This document shows positions 19,803-28,617 of a stretch of 64,000 nt of DNA, piece by piece. The DNA is from Pseudomonas sp. NFACC02 (GTDB lineage: Bacteria > Pseudomonadota > Gammaproteobacteria > Pseudomonadales > Pseudomonadaceae), in contig NZ_FOEO01000008.1 in assembly GCF_900110765.1 (NCBI RefSeq), positions 1 to 64,000 on the forward strand, given 5' to 3'. The notes beneath the pieces are model-generated. The model saw only the letters and a list, made by a program, of their open reading frames with translations. It was not told the origin of the DNA and did no database searches. Both the position numbers and the translations under genes were made by a program. The first letter of the stretch is position 1; each line of letters starts with the position of its first letter.

Positions 19803-20486
19803 ATGACCAATAAAGTCTTACTAGTGATTGGCGGAAGTTCAGGCATTGGGTCAGCGATAATGAAGGAAGCACAAAAAAACGATTATCAGGTTATTGCTAC
19901 CTCTCGACAGGGTGGGATGGACTCGATAGCAATGGACGTAACGGATAATGCAAGTGTCCAGAATGGGATTAGGACTGCCCTGCAACGAGTTGACAAGATT
20001 GACGCTGTTCTCTTTGCGCCTGCGATTACTGATAAAGCTCTTATTCATGCTGCCGATATTGAAGAATGGCAGGCAGTATATGATGTAAATATTCTTGGGG
20101 CATTGCGAGTAACCAAAGCTTTACTGCCTCACTTTATGAAAAAACGTTATGGCGCATTCGTGTATCTTTCGTCCACTGCTGCCATCCGCGGCTCCGTGGG
20201 AGCCGCTGCGTATGCGTCGTCTAAAGCAGCACTCAACAGCCTCGCTAAAGGCGTCTCTAAAGAGTATGGCAGGTTTAACATAAGGGCATTTACGATAATG
20301 CCTGGTTATGTTAATGGCGGCATGCTCAAAGATATGGATGAGCAACGAATTCAAGAAATCTCAAAAAGTATTGCCCTTAAGCGATTCGCTCATGTCAACG
20401 AGGTCGCTCAGTTCACCGTTGCGTCGCTCAACATCCCCTATATAAACGGAACATCCCTTTCCATTGATGGAGGCACAGATGCTTGA
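19803..20486 (+). CDS. SDR-family 3-oxoacyl-ACP reductase (FabG-like ketoreductase)
   Basis: NAD(P)H-dependent ketoreductase of the classical short-chain dehydrogenase family, 227 residues. The cofactor motif is GGSSGIGSA (residues 9-17), the NILGA motif follows at about residue 95, and the catalytic Ser...Tyr-x3-Lys is present as LSSTAAIRGSVGAAAYASSKAAL. It ends with GTSLSIDGGTDA, typical of FabG. In this cluster it most likely reduces a beta-keto intermediate made by the KS at 23,175. The ATG at 19803 is used rather than TTG at 19797. First gene of the cluster, overlapping the next by eight bases. Confidence 0.9.
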   Translation: MTNKVLLVIGGSSGIGSAIMKEAQKNDYQVIATSRQGGMDSIAMDVTDNASVQNGIRTALQRVDKIDAVLFAPAITDKALIHAADIEEWQAVYDVNILGALRVTKALLPHFMKKRYGAFVYLSSTAAIRGSVGAAAYASSKAALNSLAKGVSKEYGRFNIRAFTIMPGYVNGGMLKDMDEQRIQEISKSIALKRFAHVNEVAQFTVASLNIPYINGTSLSIDGGTDA

Positions 20487-21558
20487 TACTCAAGATAGTC
20501 TTACCAAAATGCTCTACGCCAATTACCTGACCAATACCGCTGGCAAGTCGGGAACTGATAGCGCGGAATGGTTTTATCAGACACGCATCAGTGGCCGCAA
20601 GGATGCCTCCACTCTAGACTGGCTCAACCATCTACTTAAAACTGGTATGATAGGTCTCGGACACATCAGCAATGAAATGTATCGCGACTTACTAGATGGG
20701 CATCTTTCGCATCAGGGATTTGGCCATTTTTTAAGTGAGTATTACTGGGGATCAGGATATGGATTCCAGCGCATAGTTCTACCCGCTACGGTCAAAAACG
20801 CAACGAACGAAATATGGCGAGCTTACATCAAGAGCATCATACACGAGGAAAACACGCCAGAGTCGCACTGCGGCTTATTTAAGGTTTTCATTGAATCACT
20901 TGGCTTTGAAGTCGGCGAAATGCCACAGTCAGCTGAGGACTTCAATAAGAAAATGTTAGCTGGCTATGGTGCGTCGCTCGGACACTCATTAGGATATGCG
21001 TTAGCGATTGAAACAGAAGCAGACTTCCAAATAGCCTTAGTTTTCGCAGCCCTGAAGACGTACTATAAAGACAAGGTGGAAAATACCGATTATTTCCGCA
21101 TTCACATCAGTGAGTATGGCGAAGAGTTGCACGCTCAGGAAACTTGCATGGCAATCGAGCAGTTACTAGCGCAAAATTTGTGCACGAAGACTGAAATAGA
21201 GCAAGGCTTTAAGCGCGCAATTGTCGATACTCGCGACTACATGAGCGCAATTCATAAAAACATTTCTTCTGTTCATTCAACAACAATAGACATTGACAAT
21301 AACGAAACTTCTAAAAACCCAGGACATTCAACAATGGATCCGCGCTTTATAAATACCCTCATTAAAATTGGTGAATTAAAATCAGACTTCCAACTGACTG
21401 CCGACCTGCGTCTCCAGGAAGACATTGGGATTGACTCTCTAAAACTCATCGATATTGTGCTGCAGCTTGAGGACGAGTTTGGGATTAATTTGAGCGAAGA
21501 TGCTTTGGCGCAAGCCAGTACGGTGGGCGAGCTCTGGGGAGAAGTCGCAGCAGCATAG
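20479..21558 (+). CDS. Heme-oxygenase-like diiron oxidase fused to an acyl carrier protein
   Basis: A two-domain protein of 359 residues. Residues 1-265 look like the iron-containing redox (heme-oxygenase-like diiron, HDO) family: HEEN...H at 122-130, E180 region, and FRIHISEYGEELHAQE at 206-221 supplying the second His/Glu/His set. Residues about 285-359 are a carrier protein with the phosphopantetheine site DSL (Ser320) in EDIGIDSLKLIDIVLQLEDEFG. HDO enzymes perform N-oxygenations, decarboxylative alkene formation and C-C cleavage, often on amino acids or acyl chains. The fusion suggests that the substrate is tethered to its own ACP. GGAGG sits five bases before ATG 20479, which overlaps the upstream stop, so this start is well supported. 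Confidence 0.85.
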   Translation: MLDTQDSLTKMLYANYLTNTAGKSGTDSAEWFYQTRISGRKDASTLDWLNHLLKTGMIGLGHISNEMYRDLLDGHLSHQGFGHFLSEYYWGSGYGFQRIVLPATVKNATNEIWRAYIKSIIHEENTPESHCGLFKVFIESLGFEVGEMPQSAEDFNKKMLAGYGASLGHSLGYALAIETEADFQIALVFAALKTYYKDKVENTDYFRIHISEYGEELHAQETCMAIEQLLAQNLCTKTEIEQGFKRAIVDTRDYMSAIHKNISSVHSTTIDIDNNETSKNPGHSTMDPRFINTLIKIGELKSDFQLTADLRLQEDIGIDSLKLIDIVLQLEDEFGINLSEDALAQASTVGELWGEVAAA

Positions 21559-21616
21559 ATTCCATATTTAAAGCATGCAGACTCTGCCACGCGCCTTTTA
21601 AGCTATACACTATATA

Positions 21617-22441
21617 TTGGTGAATACGGTGACCTTTGCAAATTTTGACTTCTCACTTAGGGCATGCCATATATGCAGCTCGGAGAGCGGCAAATCAGAT
21701 GGTACGAGCCCCCAAGTAGCAGAGCTACCTTCTGATTTTTACGAGATAGTTGATAATAGAGGTGACCGTTTCCGGGACGCCTTTACCCGCACATGTCTTT
21801 ACCTTGCAAATAGCCATATGGATGATACGTCAGTTGGAACAACCGTGGTTGTGGTGGGCACCGAATACGGCAATCTAGAAGCGATGCTACGGTTCCAAAG
21901 ACAAGCACTAGCGGGCGACAAAACAATTTCCGCGCAACAGTTCCCACATGCCACTACTAGCTCGGCCTCAACCTTTATCAATATGAGCAAGAACGTAACC
22001 GGTGGAAACGTAACCTTAAATGCTGGCACTTTCACATCGATCACCGCGCTTTTACATACCTTTTTGCATCTACAATCGAACCCAACTGGCGGAGGCCATT
22101 TATTTGTTGGTGATACATATTGTGAAGAGGCTATGGATGACGTGATCAAGCGCACCTGCCTAAGCCGACGGATAACCCCAGGCGTGTGCTATGCGTGGTT
22201 AACTGGTGGTGGGCATTTCAATGCTGAGATCGCGTTCGGTGATCGTTCGTTTGAGTTGTGCGGGACGGAACACTCGCGTATTTATCGTGAGTCTGAGCCC
22301 TCTGAGCAAAACGGTGCATTCGCGCTTCACTGGCTCATGTCGTCGGCCATCACACTTGTGCAAGGCGAATCCGTCTCGTTGGGTATTGAAGTAGCCGATC
22401 GGCGTGCAGCCATCAGCATTACACGGCAGCTAGCGGCATGA
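21617..22441 (+). CDS. Ketoacyl-synthase-like protein lacking the active-site Cys (chain-length-factor-like)
   Basis: A 274-residue protein of the beta-ketoacyl synthase N-terminal-like type (PF13723 style). The thiolase-fold pattern FPHATTSSASTFINMSKNVTGGNVTLNAGTFTSITALLH is visible, but the position of the nucleophilic Cys (usual TACSS) reads LNAGTFTS, with Gly. The second half with the two catalytic His is missing. It cannot condense alone; by analogy with highly reducing type II systems it may be the partner (chain-length factor) of the KS at 23,175. The start is TTG 21617 or GTG 21620; no ATG is available. It overlaps the dehydratase by four bases (ATGA). Confidence 0.75.
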   Translation: MVNTVTFANFDFSLRACHICSSESGKSDGTSPQVAELPSDFYEIVDNRGDRFRDAFTRTCLYLANSHMDDTSVGTTVVVVGTEYGNLEAMLRFQRQALAGDKTISAQQFPHATTSSASTFINMSKNVTGGNVTLNAGTFTSITALLHTFLHLQSNPTGGGHLFVGDTYCEEAMDDVIKRTCLSRRITPGVCYAWLTGGGHFNAEIAFGDRSFELCGTEHSRIYRESEPSEQNGAFALHWLMSSAITLVQGESVSLGIEVADRRAAISITRQLAA

Positions 22442-23178
22442 ATATCCAAGCGACCTTTAGTCCAAACTTAGGAGTTTTCAAGCATCACTTTGAAAACGAC
22501 CCGATAGTGCCCGGTATAATGATACTCGACTTCTATGTTTCACATGACGCGACGATCAACCTCTGCGAAAGCGCGTACATCAGTAAGGCGCGCTTCCACA
22601 ATTTCGTTCGTCCCGGCGAGCAAGTCAGTTTCGTGAAACACCCGTCAGGTGAAATAAGGATTGGTTTCGGTGACACCCTCTGTGGGACCTTCTTTCTTGA
22701 CCGAAGCGGAAAGCGGACGCTTCCACTCCCCGAAATCTTTAGCAGTTCGACACTGCCAGTATTAGCTGAGGTACTGCGGGAACCTGAATACTGGTTTCTG
22801 CCAGAAGAGATTGAGGTAGATGCGGCACAGAGGCTAGCTATTTGCCAGATTAATCTAGAAGCGATACAACATCGTCATCCTTATCTCCGCGAAATCGCCC
22901 ATTGGCGCCCTCTTGTTCTCATTGAGTGCGCGGGAAATCTCGCACTAGTACTACAGCACCTGGCAACATCTGAAGCTACCCCTTCAAAGTATGTCTTCGC
23001 ACAATTTGACGAAATCGGTTATCGGGAAGATTGCACCAGTTGGGCAACCCAGCAGACGGTCGTCACACAAGTAAAACGCTTCGGCTCAACGCTAGTATGG
23101 GAGGCTTGGGTCGGTGATGCCGTATCTACTCAAATAATGATTCGGGGCGCAGTATCTCGTAAGGGAAAAGTACAATGA
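22438..23178 (+). CDS. Double-hotdog FabA/FabZ-like dehydratase
   Basis: A 246-residue protein with two hotdog folds. The first has the FabZ-type active-site segment HHFENDPIVPGIMILD (residues 16-31, catalytic His17); the second contributes a central helix VLIECAGNLALVL with the acidic residue (about Glu163) where FabZ has its Glu. This arrangement, with His and Glu from different halves, is expected for a dehydratase acting on beta-hydroxyacyl carriers. It would follow the ketoreductase step. Coupled by overlaps to both neighbours. Confidence 0.8.
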   Translation: MNIQATFSPNLGVFKHHFENDPIVPGIMILDFYVSHDATINLCESAYISKARFHNFVRPGEQVSFVKHPSGEIRIGFGDTLCGTFFLDRSGKRTLPLPEIFSSSTLPVLAEVLREPEYWFLPEEIEVDAAQRLAICQINLEAIQHRHPYLREIAHWRPLVLIECAGNLALVLQHLATSEATPSKYVFAQFDEIGYREDCTSWATQQTVVTQVKRFGSTLVWEAWVGDAVSTQIMIRGAVSRKGKVQ

Positions 23179-24353
23179 TGCGAGCATTAGTGACGGGCTT
23201 AGGAGTCGTCAGCCCAATCGGGATTTCAGTTGAAACGTTCTGGAGGGCGCTGTGCGCCGGCCGGAGCCACTTCACAGCAATTACTCCCGTTTATCCCGGT
23301 ATGAAAGATGGCTGCATCACTTCCCGACTTTCAAATGTTGACCGCGCTCAGGTCACGCGCGACCTCGGGAATATGTCTCCCACACTGCCTGACTCCTCTG
23401 CTTACGCCGTGCACGCTGCGCTCCAAGCGATTCAAGATGCAGGTCTAGCCCCAGGTGATTCAGCGTTGCGGAATGCGCTCGTTTGCGTGGGTAACAACGA
23501 AGCCGAGGCAGACATCCTAGACGAATTGGTTGAAGGCAATCGTGAGCGCTGGAAGCGGCATCCCTATGCCGGCCACTCCATAGCAGATGCAGTTTCATTG
23601 GCCATAGGCTCAAGAGGGCCAGCCTATACTGTTCATAACACGTGCGCTTCCGGTAACGTCGCACTTGAAGTCGCATTACGCATGCTAAAGACCGGCATCA
23701 TTAAAACGGCAGTCATTGGCGGTGGTGACGTGTTTTCCAAGAAGGTTTGGTCTGGATTCCATACCCTTAATGCACTAGGCCCAGCTCAGTGCCGACCGTT
23801 TTCCGTATCACGTCGGTACATCACCATTGCCGAAGGTGGCGCGTTTCTCGTTTTACAGGCATCAGAAGATGTTCCTGATGCCTCACGTGCTTATGCGGAG
23901 CTCTTAGCTGCCGCAAGTAACAATGATGCACAACATCCAACTAATCCTGATCTAAATGGTGTTACCAGCTGTCACCTGTTAGCGCTCAGCCGAGCCGGAC
24001 TCAGCAGCGATCAGGTAGACGCCGTATTCGCACATGGCACTGGCACCAAAGCAAACGACGCCATCGAGGCTAGGATATTCTCGGAGCATTATCAAGGTGC
24101 TGCTGTCACAGCAATTAAGGGCACAACCGGTCACTTGATGGCTACTGCCGGAGCACTCGGAGCTGTTGCATCCTGCCTGGCGTTGCGTGATCAGATACTT
24201 CCTCCAACCCAAATTAATAGTGCGGAATTCGAGTTCGGATTTGATTTAGTTCTGGGTGACACCGCTAGGTCTCGAGAGATGACCTACGTTCAGAACAATT
24301 CATTTGGTTTCGGCGGAAACAACGCAATCACTATTTTCAAGGCAGTACGTTGA
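23175..24353 (+). CDS. Beta-ketoacyl-ACP synthase (FabF-like KS)
   Basis: Decarboxylating Claisen condensing enzyme, 392 residues. It opens MRALVTGLGVVSPIG. The catalytic triad is complete: Cys147 in HNTCASGN, His277 in FAHGTGTKANDA and His310 in KGTTGHLMATAGA, and it ends in NNSFGFGGNNA as FabF-type enzymes do. It pairs with the Cys-less KS-like protein at 21,617. With the KR and DH this gives a minimal reducing type II polyketide unit; no acyltransferase or enoyl reductase is present, so malonyl-ACP would come from primary metabolism. Confidence 0.93.
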   Translation: MMRALVTGLGVVSPIGISVETFWRALCAGRSHFTAITPVYPGMKDGCITSRLSNVDRAQVTRDLGNMSPTLPDSSAYAVHAALQAIQDAGLAPGDSALRNALVCVGNNEAEADILDELVEGNRERWKRHPYAGHSIADAVSLAIGSRGPAYTVHNTCASGNVALEVALRMLKTGIIKTAVIGGGDVFSKKVWSGFHTLNALGPAQCRPFSVSRRYITIAEGGAFLVLQASEDVPDASRAYAELLAAASNNDAQHPTNPDLNGVTSCHLLALSRAGLSSDQVDAVFAHGTGTKANDAIEARIFSEHYQGAAVTAIKGTTGHLMATAGALGAVASCLALRDQILPPTQINSAEFEFGFDLVLGDTARSREMTYVQNNSFGFGGNNAITIFKAVR

Positions 24354-24354
24354 T

Positions 24355-26112
24355 ATGATCATACTAGGTCTAAGCGGGCTCCCGTACGCGCAATCATATC
24401 TGCGTAAATCGACGCAGTCGCTCTCTGAGATCGACGAGCGCATCTGTCAAGGACTTGATAGCGCGGCATGTCTGGTGATTGACGGGCAGATAGTTGCTGC
24501 GGCCGCAGAAGAGCGGTTTACAGGCGAAAAAGGTACAGGCGCACTCCCGCTGCAAGCAATCAACTACTGCTTACAGACGGCAGGCGTATTGACATCTGAC
24601 GTTCACGTAATTGCTCACGGATTCGATTATGACAAGTATCGTCGAGTCTTTTCGCAGGACAAGGCTTACTATGAGCAAGTGGTCTGCTCACGCGCGTTAA
24701 TTGCCAGCATGACCGAGGCCGGTTGGGACAACGTGGAGTCACGCTTCCACCCGGTGGAGCATCACGTGGCGCATGCCGCATCTGCTTTCTACCCTAGTGG
24801 ATTCAGCGAGGCGCTATGCATCGTCTCCGACGGAATGGGTGAGGTCGACTCCTTAACGATTTTCGATGCCAGCTGTGGTGAACTAAAGCGCATCCACCGG
24901 CAGCGCATATCTGATTCGCTTGGACTGCTCTACTCTATTTGTACACGCTTCCTCGGGTTTGCATTTAATTCGGACGAGTACAAGGTTATGGGCTTGGCAG
25001 CGTATGGGGATCCGCGGCCCTATCGGTCAAAGCTTCAGCAAATATGCCACTTCAACCCTACGACGGGCCACATTTCCATCAACTGGCCGCGAGAATCTCT
25101 AACGCATGCCACGCTGGGATACCCTGCTGCGATGGGCTTCTTGCAGGAAACCGTCGGTTTTCCTCCTAGAAGGCCAAATACTCCATTGGAAGAAACTCAC
25201 TATAATTTCGCTGCAGGCCTTCAGGAGCGTCTTGAACAGGTGCTGCAAGAATTTGCCAAATATTGGCTGAAGAAGACAGGGCGTCAATATCTTTGCTTAG
25301 CAGGAGGTACCTTCCTGAATTGCAAGGCCAATGAAAAGCTATGCAATCTACCGGGCTTGCAAGGCCTGTTTGTTCAGCCCGCATCGGGCGACGATGGAAC
25401 AAGTATCGGAGCCGCACTTGCTGTGGCCGCGAAGTTTGGTGAAGCTAATGATAAACCTGGACCTTTTGATCCATATATTGGACCGCAATACACCCGACAT
25501 AGCGTTGAGGATGCACTTTCTCAGTTCGGCACCGACAAAGGCATAGCATGGAAATGGCTGGGAGTGAATGCAGACTACTTTACCTCGGCGGCGGCAGACA
25601 TCTCCAATGACCTGATCATTGCTTGGTTCCATGGCCGAATGGAGTTTGGACCACGCGCCCTCGGTAATCGCTCGATCCTTGGCCTGCCTAGCGGTAACTC
25701 TATAAAGGAGCGCATTAACAGCGTAGTGAAGTTCCGCGAGGCGTTTAGACCATTCGCCCCAGCAGTTCTCGCCGATGATTGCGATAAGCTCTTCATTACA
25801 AAGAAATTTGCGCCTATGCGGTATATGCTCGCTACCGCTCGTGCGACCGAACTCGGACGAACAGCCGCTGCAGGCGTCGTTCATGCCGATGGTTCCGCAC
25901 GTGTACAAATCGTTGATGCCGATATTAATCCTATTTTCTATAGGCTTTTGACCGCTATCAAAGCTGCGACTGGCTTCGGCTGCACTGTAAATACGTCCTT
26001 CAACGTCAAAGGGCAGCCTTTAATAATGCAGCCCTTCACCGCGATCGAAACCTTCCTCAAAACTGGTCTAGATAAGCTCTACATAGAGGGATACGTCGTA
26101 TGGAAAAACTAA
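24355..26112 (+). CDS. O-carbamoyltransferase (NodU/CmcH/TobZ family)
   Basis: Transfers a carbamoyl group from carbamoyl phosphate, via carbamoyl-adenylate, to a hydroxyl. The protein is 585 residues, the normal family length. The N-terminal Kae1-like domain carries VEHHVAHAASAFYPSGF with the metal-binding His residues, SDGMGE and the YKVMGLAAYG motif; the C-terminal YrdC-like domain has GPRALGNRSIL and NTSFNVKGQPL. The ATG at 24355 lies one base after the KS stop, and the longer frame from 24304 would lie inside KS. It implies a carbamoylated final product. Confidence 0.93.
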   Translation: MIILGLSGLPYAQSYLRKSTQSLSEIDERICQGLDSAACLVIDGQIVAAAAEERFTGEKGTGALPLQAINYCLQTAGVLTSDVHVIAHGFDYDKYRRVFSQDKAYYEQVVCSRALIASMTEAGWDNVESRFHPVEHHVAHAASAFYPSGFSEALCIVSDGMGEVDSLTIFDASCGELKRIHRQRISDSLGLLYSICTRFLGFAFNSDEYKVMGLAAYGDPRPYRSKLQQICHFNPTTGHISINWPRESLTHATLGYPAAMGFLQETVGFPPRRPNTPLEETHYNFAAGLQERLEQVLQEFAKYWLKKTGRQYLCLAGGTFLNCKANEKLCNLPGLQGLFVQPASGDDGTSIGAALAVAAKFGEANDKPGPFDPYIGPQYTRHSVEDALSQFGTDKGIAWKWLGVNADYFTSAAADISNDLIIAWFHGRMEFGPRALGNRSILGLPSGNSIKERINSVVKFREAFRPFAPAVLADDCDKLFITKKFAPMRYMLATARATELGRTAAAGVVHADGSARVQIVDADINPIFYRLLTAIKAATGFGCTVNTSFNVKGQPLIMQPFTAIETFLKTGLDKLYIEGYVVWKN

Positions 26113-26351
26113 TGAATGTGGTCGATGAGGTGCTAACCAGGCTAGCAAAGGCCAAGCACGCGGACCCGGAAGGAGCGCCAAGAGACTTAGTAATCGATTC
26201 TCTTGACCAGATGCGCCTACTAGTCATGCTAGAGGAAACACTTGATGTGGTTTTTGACGACGCAGAACTCAAGCCCTTTGACTTAACGTCACGTACAACG
26301 CTAGTCGAAAGTGTAGCGGCAATGTTGATTGCAACCGAGACATCCGTATGA
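26100..26351 (+). CDS. Acyl carrier protein (freestanding)
   Basis: An 83-residue carrier protein, with the phosphopantetheine serine in VIDSLDQMRLLVMLEETLDVVF (about Ser34). It starts inside the end of the carbamoyltransferase gene (13-base overlap) with GAGGG upstream, and overlaps the next gene by ATGA. Directly ahead of a synthetase-like ligase, it is the likely acceptor of the amino acid activated by that enzyme, as in the known ACP/aaRS-like ligase pairs. Loading of its serine would need a PPTase, and one is fused to the NRPS at 36,430. Confidence 0.88.
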   Translation: MEKLMNVVDEVLTRLAKAKHADPEGAPRDLVIDSLDQMRLLVMLEETLDVVFDDAELKPFDLTSRTTLVESVAAMLIATETSV

Positions 26352-27226
26352 TCGATATCTTGTGTGAAAGAGGGGAATTGGCTGTCGTCGCCTCAAGCAA
26401 CAATCTGATCGGCTATTGCTTTATAGGTAAACTCCACGAAGCTTTCGCTTTACTGGATGATCTCCTAGTGAAAGTTTTGTCTCGCTCGAACCCGATGCTT
26501 CCGCACTCATGCACTCCGCTAACCCAGCGCTCAGTTCTAGAACGCATAGGTTTCTTTGAAAAGCTGCCGTCAATCCCCTTTCATGTTGCACCGCATCAAT
26601 TACCCGAACAAGAGCATGTATGCGACCAATGGCTGTTAAGTCCATCAACTTGTTACCACACATTTGCACTACTGAGTGGTCGCAAAGAACAATGGCCACT
26701 TCAGTGTTTCACTGCCATATCTACGTGCCATCGTTTCGAACCAGAAAGTGGCAACCCAATGCGTATGGCGAGCTTCTCAATGCGCGAGTTCATCTATATA
26801 GGCAACCGGGAAAGCGTTGAGCGTGAAAGTGAGGCTGCTTTTCAATATGCAGTGAAATTCCTTCGCCATGCCGGATTTGACATCGACCTAGAGGCGGCCA
26901 GCGACATCTTTTACGGGGAGGACTCTGCTGCTACTCGTAAAGTCCAAAAGGCCCGAGGCATCAAAATAGAAGCGTTAACCAAAAGTCCTGCAGGCGGCCG
27001 AGTAAGTGTCGCGTCACGCAATTTTCATCGGGACCTGTTCACATCTGCGTTCGAAATCGGTGACCCTGCACAGCAAGTAAAGATGCATTCAGCATGCGTT
27101 GCCTTTGGTGTTGAAAGGCTATTGTTAAGCCTATTAGCCGCGACTGAAGGATATGACCCACTTCGCCTAATGGAAATGCTTAGAAGTAGCGCTAAACACT
27201 TCGAAAGTGCGGGAGAGCCAGCATGA
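26348..27226 (+). CDS. Aminoacyl-tRNA-synthetase-like amino acid:[carrier protein] ligase
   Basis: A 292-residue class II synthetase catalytic core without a tRNA-binding arm, like the SerRS-derived amino acid:carrier protein ligases. Motif 2 region: CHRFEPESGNPMRMASFSMREFIYIGN; motif 3: HSACVAFGVERLLLSLLA. It also has SDIFYGEDS and the catalytic Cys/acid context of the family. These enzymes adenylate a small amino acid and transfer it to the phosphopantetheine of a dedicated carrier. The carrier gene is immediately upstream. Substrate (Gly, Ala and others are used in the family) cannot be read from the sequence. Confidence 0.85.
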   Translation: MIDILCERGELAVVASSNNLIGYCFIGKLHEAFALLDDLLVKVLSRSNPMLPHSCTPLTQRSVLERIGFFEKLPSIPFHVAPHQLPEQEHVCDQWLLSPSTCYHTFALLSGRKEQWPLQCFTAISTCHRFEPESGNPMRMASFSMREFIYIGNRESVERESEAAFQYAVKFLRHAGFDIDLEAASDIFYGEDSAATRKVQKARGIKIEALTKSPAGGRVSVASRNFHRDLFTSAFEIGDPAQQVKMHSACVAFGVERLLLSLLAATEGYDPLRLMEMLRSSAKHFESAGEPA

Positions 27227-28617
27227 CGCGGCAAGCAAAAAAAACTGAGTTACGCTTAGCACTTGAAGTCGTTGGCTTATCGCTTCCTTTGATGGGAACG
27301 ATGGCAGGTAACCTGCTCATGATGCTGGTTGATCGCATCTGCCTAGCGCAGTACTCGAGCGACACGTTAGCGGCTTCAGGTCCGGCCGTCTTTACCGCGA
27401 TGACAATCATCACGCTCTTCACAGGAACGGTAAACCTGTCACGCTCCTATGTTGCGCAGGCATTTGGTCAGTCGGGCGAGTTGGCCGCACGCATGGAAGC
27501 CGTACTAGGCATGATATTGGCTCTAGGGCTCGCGCTTGTGCTGCTGAGCATATCCCCATTGCTCAGCATGATTCCATCGCTGAGTAATCGACCGGCAGAG
27601 ATACGCGTCCTTGAGTCTGAGTTTTTGGAGCTCTCCGCCCTGTTTGGAGCGGTCATGGTGGTTAATGTCTCACTATCATCGTACTTCAACGGAGTGGGGC
27701 GAACTAAGGTAACGCTTTACGTCAGCCTTGTGGGGCAAGCAACCGCCGCATTCTTCATTTACGGATTGGTCTTCGGTAAGTTCGGCTTACCTGAGCTGGG
27801 TATGCGTGGGTCGGCACTTGGCACGCTTGCAGGCTCTTCCGCAATGCTTATTGGATATATATGGCTATTACCTACGGGCTCTCTAAGAGATGGGCTGAAG
27901 CATTGGGCAAAAAAAGGGTTACGTACGCTAAGTGATAGGGTCGTATTCCGATTCCGTCGTGGAATTGCCTCCGGCTTAGCGGCTGGGGTAGACGAACTTG
28001 GTAATACCAGTTTTGTCTGGATGGCGGCGGTATTAGGCCCTATCGCGCTCTCCGCTAACAATGTGAATTTGACCTTAAACTACCTTGCGATAATCCCCAT
28101 CATTGGGCTTGGCGTTGGCTGCAGCGTCCTGTGCGGCAATGCCATCGGTCGAAATGAGTTTGACCAAATTGGAACTATTTTGAAGGTGACCATACTCGTT
28201 GAGGGTATTTATGTTCTAAGCATTAGCCTTGCACAACTGTTCCTGCCCACGATATTGCTCATGCCATTTGGTCTCAAAACAAATGATCCTGAGATTATGA
28301 GGGTTGCTACCGAGACCGCCAGGGTATTGTGGACCTATTCAGCATCATTTGTTTTCTCAATGACCGGCGCCGCAGTGCTTGAAAGTTTCGGAATGACGCG
28401 ATTCATTTTAATCACCCGGCTCAGTCTGATGTGGTGCGCAAGCCTTCCATTGATTTACGTGGTCACCCAGAACGCAATAGGTGACCCAGCATGGTTACCA
28501 TGTATTTGGATTATCGGATCTGTGTTTGAATTTGCTATCGGCAGCGTCTACTTTTGGCGAATCCGACAAGCAACCCAAAAACGCCTCAATTTCCTACAGG
28601 CCCAACATGCTGCCTGA
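27223..28617 (+). CDS. MATE family efflux transporter
   Basis: A 464-residue inner-membrane protein with about twelve hydrophobic segments, starting with LSLPLMGTMAGNLLMMLVDRICLAQYS, typical of the MATE fold (first helix, then asymmetry between N and C bundles). Expected to export a cationic or amphipathic compound by proton or sodium antiport. Located in the middle of the operon, overlapping both neighbours, so probably the product exporter and self-protection factor. Confidence 0.88.
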   Translation: MTRQAKKTELRLALEVVGLSLPLMGTMAGNLLMMLVDRICLAQYSSDTLAASGPAVFTAMTIITLFTGTVNLSRSYVAQAFGQSGELAARMEAVLGMILALGLALVLLSISPLLSMIPSLSNRPAEIRVLESEFLELSALFGAVMVVNVSLSSYFNGVGRTKVTLYVSLVGQATAAFFIYGLVFGKFGLPELGMRGSALGTLAGSSAMLIGYIWLLPTGSLRDGLKHWAKKGLRTLSDRVVFRFRRGIASGLAAGVDELGNTSFVWMAAVLGPIALSANNVNLTLNYLAIIPIIGLGVGCSVLCGNAIGRNEFDQIGTILKVTILVEGIYVLSISLAQLFLPTILLMPFGLKTNDPEIMRVATETARVLWTYSASFVFSMTGAAVLESFGMTRFILITRLSLMWCASLPLIYVVTQNAIGDPAWLPCIWIIGSVFEFAIGSVYFWRIRQATQKRLNFLQAQHAA

